This document shows, in pieces, positions 24,519-32,240 of a stretch of DNA of 44,348 nt; positions within the stretch are counted from its first letter, which is position 1; the number at the start of each line of letters is the position of its first letter. The DNA lies in assembly GCA_019244745.1 (NCBI GenBank), contig JAFASF010000189.1, forward strand, positions 1 through 44,348, given 5' to 3'. A program made the translations under genes and the position numbers. The notes beneath the pieces are model-generated. The model saw only the letters and a program-made list of their open reading frames with translations. It was not told the DNA's origin and did not search any database. This stretch comes from Solirubrobacterales bacterium (GTDB taxonomy: Bacteria > Actinomycetota > Thermoleophilia > Solirubrobacterales > Solirubrobacteraceae).

Positions 24519-25631
24519 ATGTCAGGTATCTCAGGAATGCGCCTCGGTCGACGCCTCGTCGCCGCCGCAATGGTCATGTCACTCGTCACGGCGCTGGCCG
24601 CCTGCGGCAGCAGCAGCAGCAGCAGTACCAGCGCCTCGAGCGCCGGCGCCAGCACAAGCAGCAGCGGCGCCACGACAGCGTCCACCAGCGGCAAGACGAC
24701 CAACATCGCCTATCTGCTGGCCACGGAGGCAGCCGGCTATCCCCTGGGCATGAAGGCCGCGGCGCAGGCGGTGGCGTCCCAGTACCACGCCAACATCCAG
24801 TTCTTCGACGCGCAGTTCAACCCGGCCACCCAGGTCGCCCAATGCCAGGACGCGATCACCCGGGGCACGTTCCAGGCCATCGTCACGCTCCCGGCAGCTT
24901 CGCCCCCGATGGTCGTCTGCGCCCGCCTGGCCGCGCAGCACCACATTCCCCTGATCGCCACCAACACGCCGATCGGCGACAATCTCGGCCAGATCGCGCC
25001 GACCGTCGCCGGGGTCACGTCTCAGGTGCTCGTTCCCGCGCTCACCTATTTCGGCGGCCAGCCCAATCAGGGGTCCGGCCAGCTGCTGCGCTCCATGTGT
25101 AAGCAGGTCAAGGGAACCTGCCGAATCGCATTCATCATCGGCAATCCGGCGCTGGCGCTCACGACCCCGGCCGAGAACGCGATCCATGCCCTCGCGGCGA
25201 AGTACGGCTGGCAGGTCGTCGGCACGTGCGCGGGCAACTATCAGCGGCAGGGTGGAACGACCTGCATGCAGGATCTGCTGCAAAAGGCCCCCAACCTCAA
25301 CGTCGTGATGTCGCTCTCCGACGACATGGCGCAAGGGGCCACCCAGGTGCTCGAGAAGGCGGGCAAGGTGCCCGGCAAGGACGTGCTCATCGGTACCCAG
25401 GGCGGTAGCTACGAGGGTGTCCCGCTGATCCGCGCCGGCAAGTGGTACGGCTCGATCATCTCTCCCGCCAAGCCCGAGGGTGCGATTCCCGTGCAGCTCG
25501 CGGTCGCGGCCGCACAGGGAAAGACGGTTCCCAACGCGGTGGATCCGCTCAAGGCGGAGAATCTACCGCTGGTGTTCGACCAGCAGAACAAAGACCAGTA
25601 CCCGACCTTCCAGGGTTACTTCCACGCCTGA
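24519..25631 (+). CDS. Solute-binding lipoprotein of the second Rbs-type ABC importer
   Basis: 370 residues from an ATG five bases after GGGGGAG; a GTG one codon earlier is an alternative. Signal: basic start, hydrophobic run, lipobox ALAAC with Cys29. A run of Ser (GSSSSSSTSASS) is a surface linker. The mature part is a periplasmic binding fold (NIAYLLATEAAGYPLGMKAA, IPLIATNTPIGDN, DDMAQGATQVLEKAG). Four extra Cys occur in the mature part (AQCQDA, MCKQVKGTCRIAF, GTCAGNYQ, TTCMQD), which could form disulfides. It is the first gene of an operon with ATPase, permease and two cupins, controlled by the divergent GntR promoter region. Ligand unknown. Confidence 0.88.
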   Translation: MSGISGMRLGRRLVAAAMVMSLVTALAACGSSSSSSTSASSAGASTSSSGATTASTSGKTTNIAYLLATEAAGYPLGMKAAAQAVASQYHANIQFFDAQFNPATQVAQCQDAITRGTFQAIVTLPAASPPMVVCARLAAQHHIPLIATNTPIGDNLGQIAPTVAGVTSQVLVPALTYFGGQPNQGSGQLLRSMCKQVKGTCRIAFIIGNPALALTTPAENAIHALAAKYGWQVVGTCAGNYQRQGGTTCMQDLLQKAPNLNVVMSLSDDMAQGATQVLEKAGKVPGKDVLIGTQGGSYEGVPLIRAGKWYGSIISPAKPEGAIPVQLAVAAAQGKTVPNAVDPLKAENLPLVFDQQNKDQYPTFQGYFHA

Positions 25632-25714
25632 CCCACGGATGTGAGCTCGCCCACGACGATTCCATCGCAGCGGGGGGGCAAGGGCCAGGGGATCCGACCA
25701 ATGCGGCTGCCCAC

Positions 25715-27205
25715 TTGGAGCTGCGCGCAGTCTCCAAGCGGTTTGGCGGCGTACAGGCGCTTCGGGACGTCGACCTCGCCGTCAGGCAGGGATCGATCCA
25801 TGCTCTGGTAGGCGAGAACGGCGCGGGGAAGTCAACCCTTGGCAAGATCATCGCCGGAGCACACCGGCACGACTCCGGCGAGATGCTGGTTGACGGACGG
25901 CCCGTCGCCTACGGCTCTCCGCGGGAGGCTCTGGCCGACGGAATCGCACTGATCGCCCAGGAGCTGTCCCTGGTCCCCGGGCTCAGCGTGATGGAGAACG
26001 TGCTGCTGGGGACCGAGGCTCATCGCCTCGGCATGCTCGACGCCAGAACGATGCGCCGTCGCTTCGGCGAACTCGAGGAACTCGGCTTCAACCTTCCAGC
26101 CGATGTGCCCGTTGGCTCACTGCGGATGGCCGATCAGCAGAAGGTGGAGATTCTGCGGGCCGTAGCGCGGGAGGTCCGCTTGATCGTGATGGATGAGCCA
26201 ACCACCAGCCTGACTCCCGACGAGGCCGAGCGCCTGTTTGCCGTGATCCGCGATCAGGCCGCGCGCGGCACCACCATCATCTACATCTCGCACGCGCTCG
26301 AAAGCGTCCTCGAACTGTGTGAGGAGGTCACCGTCTTGCGCGACGGTCAGGTGGTGCGCACCACTCCAGCCGCCCGGCAAACGGTCGAGGGCCTGGTCAC
26401 CGCGATGATCGGGCGTTCACTGGGTGCGATCTTCCCCCCCAAGCAACCTCCTGCGAGCGACGCTCCGGTGGTGCTTTCGGTGCGGGGGCTGGCGACGAGC
26501 GGCTGGGTGAGAGGCGTCTCCTTCGACGTGCGGGGCGGCGAGATCCTAGGGCTCGCCGGACTGATCGGGAGCGGCCGGTCGGAGATCGCGCGCGCGATCG
26601 CCGGGGCCGAGCGGCGCGAGGCCGGAACGATCGAGATCGACCAACAGCCGGTGCGCATCAACTCGCCGCGCGAGGCCGTCCGCCGCGGCGTCGCCTTGCT
26701 TCCGGAGAGCCGCAAGGCGCAGGGTCTCGTGCTGGGCAACTCGGTCCTGGACAACGTCACCCTGCCGCACATGCATGCCTTTCAGCGGGGGGGCGTGGTG
26801 CTGCGCTCTCGCCAGCGGGCGCGTGTGCAGGAGGTCTGCGATCAGGTCGGCGTACGCGCTCCGACGCTGAGCGGATCCGTGTCCAGTCTTTCGGGCGGCA
26901 ATCAGCAAAAGGTCATGTTCGCTAAGTGGCTTTGCCGGCCGCCGCGGGTGCTGATCGCCGATGAGCCGACGCGGGGAGTCGACGTGGCGGCCAAGCACGC
27001 GATCTATGAGCTGCTGGTCGGCCTGGCCGCTCGAGGTATGGCCATCCTGCTGATCTCCTCCGAGCTCGAGGAGGTCTTGGAGCTCGCCCATCGAGTGCTC
27101 GTCATGCGCCGCGGTCGTATCGCCGGCGAGCTCGATCAGGCCGACGAGAAGGCGGTCCTCCGGCTCGCGTTCGGGACCGCTGAGCCACAGAGCGGAGCCC
27201 GGTGA
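25715..27205 (+). CDS. Rbs-type ABC ATPase of the second importer
   Basis: At least 496 residues from TTG 25715 (MELRAVSKRFGGVQALRDVD). Domain 1 has Walker A GENGAGKST, signature-equivalent LRMADQQK and Walker B LIVMDEPTTSLT. Domain 2 has GLAGLIGSGRSE, LSGGNQQK and VLIADEPTRGVDVAAK. Start assignment is difficult: TTG 25715 has no close ribosome-binding site, while the GTG at 25641 is out of frame. Adding one base to a run of seven G at 25672-25678 would bring it in frame, so an indel there is possible. The ORF is otherwise intact, and its stop overlaps the permease start. Confidence 0.88.
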   Translation: MELRAVSKRFGGVQALRDVDLAVRQGSIHALVGENGAGKSTLGKIIAGAHRHDSGEMLVDGRPVAYGSPREALADGIALIAQELSLVPGLSVMENVLLGTEAHRLGMLDARTMRRRFGELEELGFNLPADVPVGSLRMADQQKVEILRAVAREVRLIVMDEPTTSLTPDEAERLFAVIRDQAARGTTIIYISHALESVLELCEEVTVLRDGQVVRTTPAARQTVEGLVTAMIGRSLGAIFPPKQPPASDAPVVLSVRGLATSGWVRGVSFDVRGGEILGLAGLIGSGRSEIARAIAGAERREAGTIEIDQQPVRINSPREAVRRGVALLPESRKAQGLVLGNSVLDNVTLPHMHAFQRGGVVLRSRQRARVQEVCDQVGVRAPTLSGSVSSLSGGNQQKVMFAKWLCRPPRVLIADEPTRGVDVAAKHAIYELLVGLAARGMAILLISSELEEVLELAHRVLVMRRGRIAGELDQADEKAVLRLAFGTAEPQSGAR

Positions 27206-28236
27206 GCAGCGGCCTGGTTCGTCCGGATTCGCCGCCCGCCGGCGACGCGGTGGCCGGAGACGCCTCGGTCTCCGCTCCCGCTACCAGCTCGAGAACGGCG
27301 CTCAAGGCCCTCGGGGCCGTACGCGACTACGGGGTGCTGGTCAGCCTCGCGGTGCTGTTCGTGGTCCTGTCGTTCACGGCCCAGAACTTCCTCACCAAAG
27401 GCAATCTCCTCAACGTCCTCGACCAGTCGACGGATCTGGGAATCATCGCCACGGCCGGCACCTTGGTGATCGTCGGCGGCGCGTTCGACCTGTCGGTGGC
27501 CGGGACGTTTGCCCTGTCGGGAGTGCTCGCCGCGAAGCTCGCCACCAATGGCGTCGATCCCACGATCGCGCTCATGATCGGCGGTTTCTCCGGCGGCGTG
27601 ATCGGCTTCTTCAACGGGCTGTTCGTCGCTCGCATCGGCATCAATCCCTTCATCACCACCCTCGCCACCGGCTTCATCCTCAGCGGCATCGCCCTGGTCG
27701 TCACGAGCGGTTCGCTGATCCTGGTGACCAATCCGAACTTCGGGTCGATCGGCACGGCGGCCGTCGGTGGGGTCAGCTGGGAGTCGATCATCTTCCTCAT
27801 CTGGGCCGCGATCATGGCCTTCCTCTTGGCTCGTACCGTCTTCGGGCGCTACATATACGCCTGCGGTGGCAACGAGGAAGCCGCACGCCTGTCGGGGGTG
27901 AGGGTGAGCGCCGTGCGCACCGTGACCTTCGTGATGAGCGGCTTTGCCGCGTCGCTCGCCGGCGTCCTGTCCGCGTCCAAGGTGACCACCGGACAGGCCG
28001 ACGCCGGACAGGGCCTCGAGCTCACCGCCGTCGCGGCGGTGGTCGTCGGCGGCACCAGCATCTGGGGAGGTTCGGGTGCCGTGTGGAGGACGATGGTGGG
28101 GATCTTCCTGCTCGGTCTCGTCTCTAACGGGTTCAACCTGCTCGGGTTCAACCAGGTCTGGGAGCAGGTGGTCTTCGGCGGCATCGTGCTGCTCGCGGCC
28201 GCGGTCGACGCCCGGCTGCGGCGCGGCCGGAGCTGA
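27202..28236 (+). CDS. Rbs-type ABC permease of the second importer
   Basis: 344 residues with a long, polar N-terminal tail and then about eight to ten membrane segments. Family motifs: LVIVGGAFDLSVAGTFALSG, INPFITTLATGFILSG, YACGGNEEAARLSGVRV and VVVGGTSIWGGSGAVWRT. Unlike the first importer there is only one permease, expected to form a homodimer. It starts at a GTG overlapping the ATPase stop and precedes two cupin genes in the same direction. Confidence 0.9.
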   Translation: MSSGLVRPDSPPAGDAVAGDASVSAPATSSRTALKALGAVRDYGVLVSLAVLFVVLSFTAQNFLTKGNLLNVLDQSTDLGIIATAGTLVIVGGAFDLSVAGTFALSGVLAAKLATNGVDPTIALMIGGFSGGVIGFFNGLFVARIGINPFITTLATGFILSGIALVVTSGSLILVTNPNFGSIGTAAVGGVSWESIIFLIWAAIMAFLLARTVFGRYIYACGGNEEAARLSGVRVSAVRTVTFVMSGFAASLAGVLSASKVTTGQADAGQGLELTAVAAVVVGGTSIWGGSGAVWRTMVGIFLLGLVSNGFNLLGFNQVWEQVVFGGIVLLAAAVDARLRRGRS

Positions 28237-28246
28237 TAGGGGGCGC

Positions 28247-28648
28247 TTGGCTCTGATCGTCTCATCCGTCCGCCGTCAGTCTCAGGTGATCCGGGGCCTG
28301 CATGGCGGGACCGGGCAGATCCGCGTCAATTACCTGGCGGTCGGCGGCGTGCTGTTCAGCGACATGCAGCTGTTCGAATGGGGAGAGGTGCCCCCCGGTG
28401 CGGGCGCCGCGCGCCACACGCACACCCGGACCGAGGAGCTGTTCCTGCTGCTGAGCGGGCGGGCCGTGGTGGGACTCGGAGCCGATCAGCGCGAGGTCGG
28501 GCCGGGCGACGCGATCCTCACCGGTCGGGGCGGCGAGCACTGGATCACGGCGATCGGCGATGAGCCGTTGAGCCTGCTGATCTTCGAGGCCATGCCGCCG
28601 GAGATCGCCGACCGGCTCCCCGCGCACAGCCCGGTGGGAGACGCGTGA
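28247..28648 (+). CDS. Small cupin protein, first of a tandem pair
   Basis: 133 residues from a TTG preceded by AGGGGG. A single cupin barrel: ARHTHTRTEELFLLLSGRAVV carries the HxHx(n)E motif and GEHWITAIGDEPL the second motif His. The protein is likely metal-binding. The short length suits isomerases, epimerases or dioxygenases. The next gene starts inside its stop codon, so the two cupins are coupled and may be subunits of one enzyme. Confidence 0.78.
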   Translation: MALIVSSVRRQSQVIRGLHGGTGQIRVNYLAVGGVLFSDMQLFEWGEVPPGAGAARHTHTRTEELFLLLSGRAVVGLGADQREVGPGDAILTGRGGEHWITAIGDEPLSLLIFEAMPPEIADRLPAHSPVGDA

Positions 28649-29049
28649 GGACCCCAGGTCGGGCCTCCTTATATGCCGTCGTTCACCTGAGCGCCGAGCC
28701 AACCGGAGCGGCCGGAGGTCCCGCGGAGCCCACGCACATCGACCGGGTGCCGGAGGAGGTGCTGCACGGCGTCTTCGCGGCTCCCTGGCGGGAAATCTGC
28801 CAGCAACGCCTCGCTCCCGGAGCGTCGTTGGGGCCGCGCCACCTGTCCGACAGCGAGGTGATGGTGTTCGTGCATGGTGGCCAGGGACGCGCGTTCACGA
28901 CCGACCGGGAGGCGGTCGAGCTGAGCGCGAACACTGCTCTGACCCTGCTCAAGGGCGAGCTGCTCCACCTCGAGGCCGACCCCGGTGGCGGCGGGCTCGA
29001 TCTGTACCTGGTGGAGATGGGCGTGCGCCAACGAGCGGGCACGTCGTAG
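28645..29049 (+). CDS. Small cupin protein, second of a tandem pair
   Basis: 134 residues from a GTG overlapping the first cupin's TGA. The barrel core is HLSDSEVMVFVHGGQGRAF with GELLHLEADPGG. Metal-ligand spacing is poor (only single His in each motif are seen: RHLSDSEVM and LLHLEA), so it may be a non-metal partner for the first cupin. It ends the importer operon. Function unknown. Confidence 0.7.
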   Translation: MRTPGRASLYAVVHLSAEPTGAAGGPAEPTHIDRVPEEVLHGVFAAPWREICQQRLAPGASLGPRHLSDSEVMVFVHGGQGRAFTTDREAVELSANTALTLLKGELLHLEADPGGGGLDLYLVEMGVRQRAGTS

Positions 29050-29056
29050 CCTTAAG

Positions 29057-29100
29057 GCCTGCGGGAACCTCGTCTAACGCCTGTGGGAACTCCGCCTAGC
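29057..29100. repeat. 22-bp imperfect tandem repeat upstream of the Rieske operon
   Basis: GCCTGCGGGAACCTCGTCTA at 29057 is followed by GCCTGTGGGAACTCCGCCTA at 29079, with 22-bp period. It lies immediately before the operator, and may be an activator or regulator binding region. Confidence 0.45.
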
Positions 29101-29102
29101 GG

Positions 29103-29119
29103 CTGTATACTGTATGCGC
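29103..29119. promoter_or_regulatory. Doubled CTGTATAC word / -10 of the Rieske dioxygenase operon
   Basis: CTGTATACTG (29103-29112) and CTGTATGCGC (29110-29119) overlap with 7-bp spacing. TATACT at 29106-29111 would be the -10, leaving a short leader with GGGAGAG before the ATG at 29139. Confidence 0.6.
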
Positions 29120-29138
29120 GAGCGATGATGGGAGAGTC

Positions 29139-30455
29139 ATGACCACGATGGCTTCGCTGAAGACGGTGGAGCGCCTGCGAGCGACGGTGGAGCCGGAGCA
29201 GGGGCGGATCCCGATGTTCATCTACACGGACCCGGAGGTCTACGAGCTCGAGCTCGAGCGGGTGTTCGGGCGCACCTGGCTATTTGTCGGCCACGAGTCG
29301 GAGGTGCCGGAACCGGGCTCATTCCTGGTCCGCGACATGGGCGAGGAGTCGGTAATCGTGGGCCGTGGCGAGGACAACCAAGTCCGAGTGTTCCTCAACA
29401 GCTGTCGCCACCGCGGAATGCGGCTGGCATGCGAGGACTTCGGGAAGGTGTCGATGTGGCGCTGTCCCTACCACGGCTTCACCTACGACTCGGCCGGGGA
29501 GTTCATGGGGACGCTGATCGCGGCTCCGTACGAGCGCGCCGCCTATCCCGAGGGTCTCGACCGCAAGGCTCTGCACCTGATTGAGGCCCGCACCGACTCT
29601 CACGCGGGCTTGATCTTTGCCACCTGGTCGCAGGACGGCCCCACGCTCGATCAGTTCCTCGGGAACCTGAGCTGGTATCTGGACCTGTTGGTCGGCCGGG
29701 CCGAGATGGAGGTCGTGGGCGCGCCACAGAAATGGGTGCTGCCGGCAGGCTGGAAGCTGCCGTCGGAGAACTTCTGCGCGGACGCTTACCACACCGCCAC
29801 GGCGCACTCGTTCCTCGCGCGGCTGGGGATGGTGAAGGGAGTCGACTTCGGCCGCGACGGCTATCACGTCGATCCCGGCGGCGGTCACGGACTGGGTGTC
29901 GGTGTGCACTTCGATGAGGAGTCTTACTTCCCCGCCGACCTGCGCGACGAATACAGGGCCCACCTCGAGCCCGAGCAGCTCGGCCTGCTCGACCGGGTCA
30001 AGAACCTGCACGGCAACGTATTCCCGAACCTCTCATTCCTGATCCCGAACTTCATCGTCGTCGATGGGCGTCGGGTCAGCGGCATGATGCTCCGGCTCTG
30101 GCAACCGATCGGGCCCGACAAGGTGCAGGTGTGGTCGTGGCATCTGGTGGAGAGAAACGCTCCCGAATGGTGGAAGCGACTCGGGCAGAAGATGTATGTG
30201 CAGACCTTCGGTATGTCCGGAATGTTCGACCAGGACGACACCGAGAACTGGGAAGCGCAGACCCGCAACTCCAACACCGCGCTCTGGCGGCAGGACGAAA
30301 TCATGCTGCACTACGCGATGGGAATCTCGGGCGAGCCGCTCACGGAATTCCCCGGACCTGGCGACGTCTATGACGGGAAGTTCTCCGAGGCGGCGGGGCG
30401 CACCTTCTACCGGACCTGGCTCGACTTGATCCTCGACCAGCGGCCGGAGCAGTGA
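29139..30455 (+). CDS. Rieske aromatic-ring dioxygenase, alpha subunit
   Basis: 438 residues, normal for alpha subunits. Rieske cluster ligands: C89-x-H91 (NSCRHRGMRL) and C109-x2-H112 (WRCPYHGFTYD). Mononuclear iron: D215-x2-H218-x4-H223 (ENFCADAYHTATAHS) plus the late DQDDTENW segment. It catalyses cis-dihydroxylation or monooxygenation of an aromatic ring with electrons from the ferredoxin. The start ATG follows GGGAGAG. It is the first gene in a tight alpha-beta-ferredoxin operon. Sequence style is closer to the benzoate/biphenyl-type alpha subunits, but substrate cannot be read. Confidence 0.95.
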   Translation: MTTMASLKTVERLRATVEPEQGRIPMFIYTDPEVYELELERVFGRTWLFVGHESEVPEPGSFLVRDMGEESVIVGRGEDNQVRVFLNSCRHRGMRLACEDFGKVSMWRCPYHGFTYDSAGEFMGTLIAAPYERAAYPEGLDRKALHLIEARTDSHAGLIFATWSQDGPTLDQFLGNLSWYLDLLVGRAEMEVVGAPQKWVLPAGWKLPSENFCADAYHTATAHSFLARLGMVKGVDFGRDGYHVDPGGGHGLGVGVHFDEESYFPADLRDEYRAHLEPEQLGLLDRVKNLHGNVFPNLSFLIPNFIVVDGRRVSGMMLRLWQPIGPDKVQVWSWHLVERNAPEWWKRLGQKMYVQTFGMSGMFDQDDTENWEAQTRNSNTALWRQDEIMLHYAMGISGEPLTEFPGPGDVYDGKFSEAAGRTFYRTWLDLILDQRPEQ

Positions 30456-30967
30456 TCGCGGCCGGCGCCATCGGCATCGAGACCTGGCTCGAAGTCCATC
30501 ATTTCCTGGTGGCCGAGGCGGAGCTGCTCGACAATCGTCGGTTCGAGGAGTGGCTGGAGCTCTTCACCGAGGACGTCGAGTACACCGCCCCTGTGCGGGT
30601 CACGAAAAAGAATCCAGCACCGGACGTGGTGGCGCAGAACCTTTTGTTCGACGAGAACCTGGCGTCACTGACCCTCCGGGTCAAGCGGCTCGCGACCGAC
30701 GTCGCCTGGGCTGAAGATCCACCCTCGCTCACCCGGAGGCTGATCACCAACATCCGGGTCAATCCCGCCCCCGCCGACGATGAGTTTTTGGTCAAGAGCA
30801 ACGTGCTGCTGTTCCGCAGCCGGGGCGACGTGGGTCGTCACGACATCGTCTGCGGTGAGCGCGAGGACACGCTCCGGCGCCTCGAGGGCGCACTGAAGAT
30901 TGCCCGGCGACGCATCGTGTTTGACCAGGCCTCGCTCGGGACCAAGAACCTGGCGGTGTTTCTTTGA
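30452..30967 (+). CDS. Aromatic-ring dioxygenase, beta subunit
   Basis: 171 residues of the NTF2-like small-subunit fold: VHHFLVAEAELLDNRRFEEW near the N-terminus and a conserved R-I-x-F-D-like end (RRRIVFDQASLGTKNLAVFL). It is structural, forming the alpha3beta3 hexamer. A GTG start overlaps the alpha stop by GTGA, showing translational coupling. The ferredoxin gene follows after 22 nt. Confidence 0.93.
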   Translation: MIAAGAIGIETWLEVHHFLVAEAELLDNRRFEEWLELFTEDVEYTAPVRVTKKNPAPDVVAQNLLFDENLASLTLRVKRLATDVAWAEDPPSLTRRLITNIRVNPAPADDEFLVKSNVLLFRSRGDVGRHDIVCGEREDTLRRLEGALKIARRRIVFDQASLGTKNLAVFL

Positions 30968-30989
30968 TGCGGACGAGAGGAGGACGGCG

Positions 30990-31190
30990 GTGCAAGTCAC
31001 TGTAGATCTCTCGCGCTGCCAGGGTTACGCCAACTGCGTGGGAACCGCGCCGGAGATATTCGACCTAGACGAGGAAACGGGGCAAGCCGTCGTGCTGGTG
31101 CCCGAGCCGCCTACCGACCTGTACGAGGCGGCGCGCGCCGCGGTGGCAGGGTGTCCGGTGCAGGCGATCACGGCGGACGAGGAGTCGTAA
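30990..31190 (+). CDS. [3Fe-4S]-type small ferredoxin
   Basis: 66 residues. Three cluster cysteines are visible: Cys10 and Cys16 (RCQGYANCVGTAPEIFD) and Cys55 before Pro (GCPVQAI), the pattern of actinobacterial one-cluster ferredoxins usually serving P450 or Rieske oxygenases. The GTG start is preceded by GAGAGGAGGA. It would pass electrons from a reductase, perhaps the one at 40.3 kb, to the dioxygenase. A [3Fe-4S] protein with a Rieske dioxygenase is unusual but known in actinobacteria. Confidence 0.92.
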   Translation: MQVTVDLSRCQGYANCVGTAPEIFDLDEETGQAVVLVPEPPTDLYEAARAAVAGCPVQAITADEES

Positions 31191-31228
31191 GGCCGGCCGA
31201 CATGCGAGGCCTGACAACGCGGGCTTGA

Positions 31229-31275
31229 GGGGCTGTCCGAGATTTGCCGCGATATCGGCTTTTCTCGGACGCCCC
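31229..31275. terminator. Bidirectional hairpin between convergent operons
   Basis: Left arm GGGGCTGTCCGAGA pairs with TCTCGGACGCCCC (13 pairs, one bulged T). The loop contains a further GCCG/CGGC stem and TTTT. It fits transcription end for the ferredoxin (+) and the hydrolase (-). Confidence 0.8.
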
Positions 31276-31283
31276 GAGTAGTT

Positions 31284-32240
31284 CTAGCCCCGCTCGCCTG
31301 ACCAGAACCGGATGAACTCGCTGAGCAGCCAGGCGAACTCGCGAGGCTGTTCGCGAAACGCGAAGTGACCAGCCCCGCGGACCGTATAGAAGCGAACGTT
31401 GGGGTTGCTCTGAGATAACAGCTCGAACAGGGCATGACCCTGCTCCAGCACCGCCCATGGATCCTCGCGACCCCAGTAAAGGAGGATCGGCAGTTCCCCC
31501 AGGCGACCAGCTTCGATCTGGCGGTGGGTGTCGGCGCGGATTTCCGCCAGAGAGTGATCCCAGCGGGCCTGGCCGCCGCCCTGCATCACCTCCGCCGTGC
31601 GAAGCGCCTTTGGGCGGGTAGCCATCCAGGCATCGGTGGCCACGAATTCGTCGGTCACATGCTCGGTGCGATAGGACATTCGCTCATAAAGCGCGCGCAG
31701 CTGCTCCGGGCGCTGAGCGGCGAACGTCGGCGGCCGGGAGAAATCGAACACGCCCTCGAGCACGAGTCGCTGGCGGCGGGGAAAGTCTCCCCAGCGGGGC
31801 GCGATCGTCTCGGAGTTGATAATCGTCAGGCCCAGCACCTCGTCCGGGTGCTCGACCGCCAGTCTCGCGGCCAGCCCAGCGCCGCGAGACTGGCCGACCA
31901 GGTGGTAACGCTCGCAGCCGAGCGCCCGGACGAAGTCGTGCATGTGGTCGACCTCGGTCCGATAGACGTAGTCCTCCTCCCGAGCTGGGTTGTCGCTCAG
32001 CCCACACGCGACGCGGTCCGCCGCCAGGACCCGGAGGGTGCCGGCCAGGTCGGAGATGTTCTTGGACCACACGTTGGCGCTGCTGGAGCCACCCCAGTTG
32101 CCGCCGTGGCAAAGCACCACCGGCTGTCCGGTTCCCTCCTCGTAGTAGCGCGTGCGGATGTCTCCGACGTCTATGAACCTGGCCGTCAGCCCTTCGATGG
32201 CGCCGTCTTCGCGCACCGGGGCCTGCACCTGGACGGTCAT
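31284..32240 (-). CDS. Alpha/beta hydrolase, meta-cleavage-product hydrolase type
   Basis: 318 residues with HGG oxyanion-type motif (VVLCHGGNWGG), nucleophile GQSRGAG, an acid region LLYWGREDPWA and final His in GAGHFAF. These match C-C bond hydrolases such as BphD/HsaD, though haloperoxidase-like esterases share the pattern. In this island it would hydrolyse a ring-cleaved product. It is translationally coupled (ATGA) to the luciferase-family gene upstream. Confidence 0.85.
   Translation of the reverse strand: MTVQVQAPVREDGAIEGLTARFIDVGDIRTRYYEEGTGQPVVLCHGGNWGGSSSANVWSKNISDLAGTLRVLAADRVACGLSDNPAREEDYVYRTEVDHMHDFVRALGCERYHLVGQSRGAGLAARLAVEHPDEVLGLTIINSETIAPRWGDFPRRQRLVLEGVFDFSRPPTFAAQRPEQLRALYERMSYRTEHVTDEFVATDAWMATRPKALRTAEVMQGGGQARWDHSLAEIRADTHRQIEAGRLGELPILLYWGREDPWAVLEQGHALFELLSQSNPNVRFYTVRGAGHFAFREQPREFAWLLSEFIRFWSGERG

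Noticed and set aside
24600-24670. Repetitive AGC/ACC stretch that might be a DNA repeat
   Set aside because: It encodes the Ser/Thr-rich linker after the lipobox, common in exported lipoproteins.
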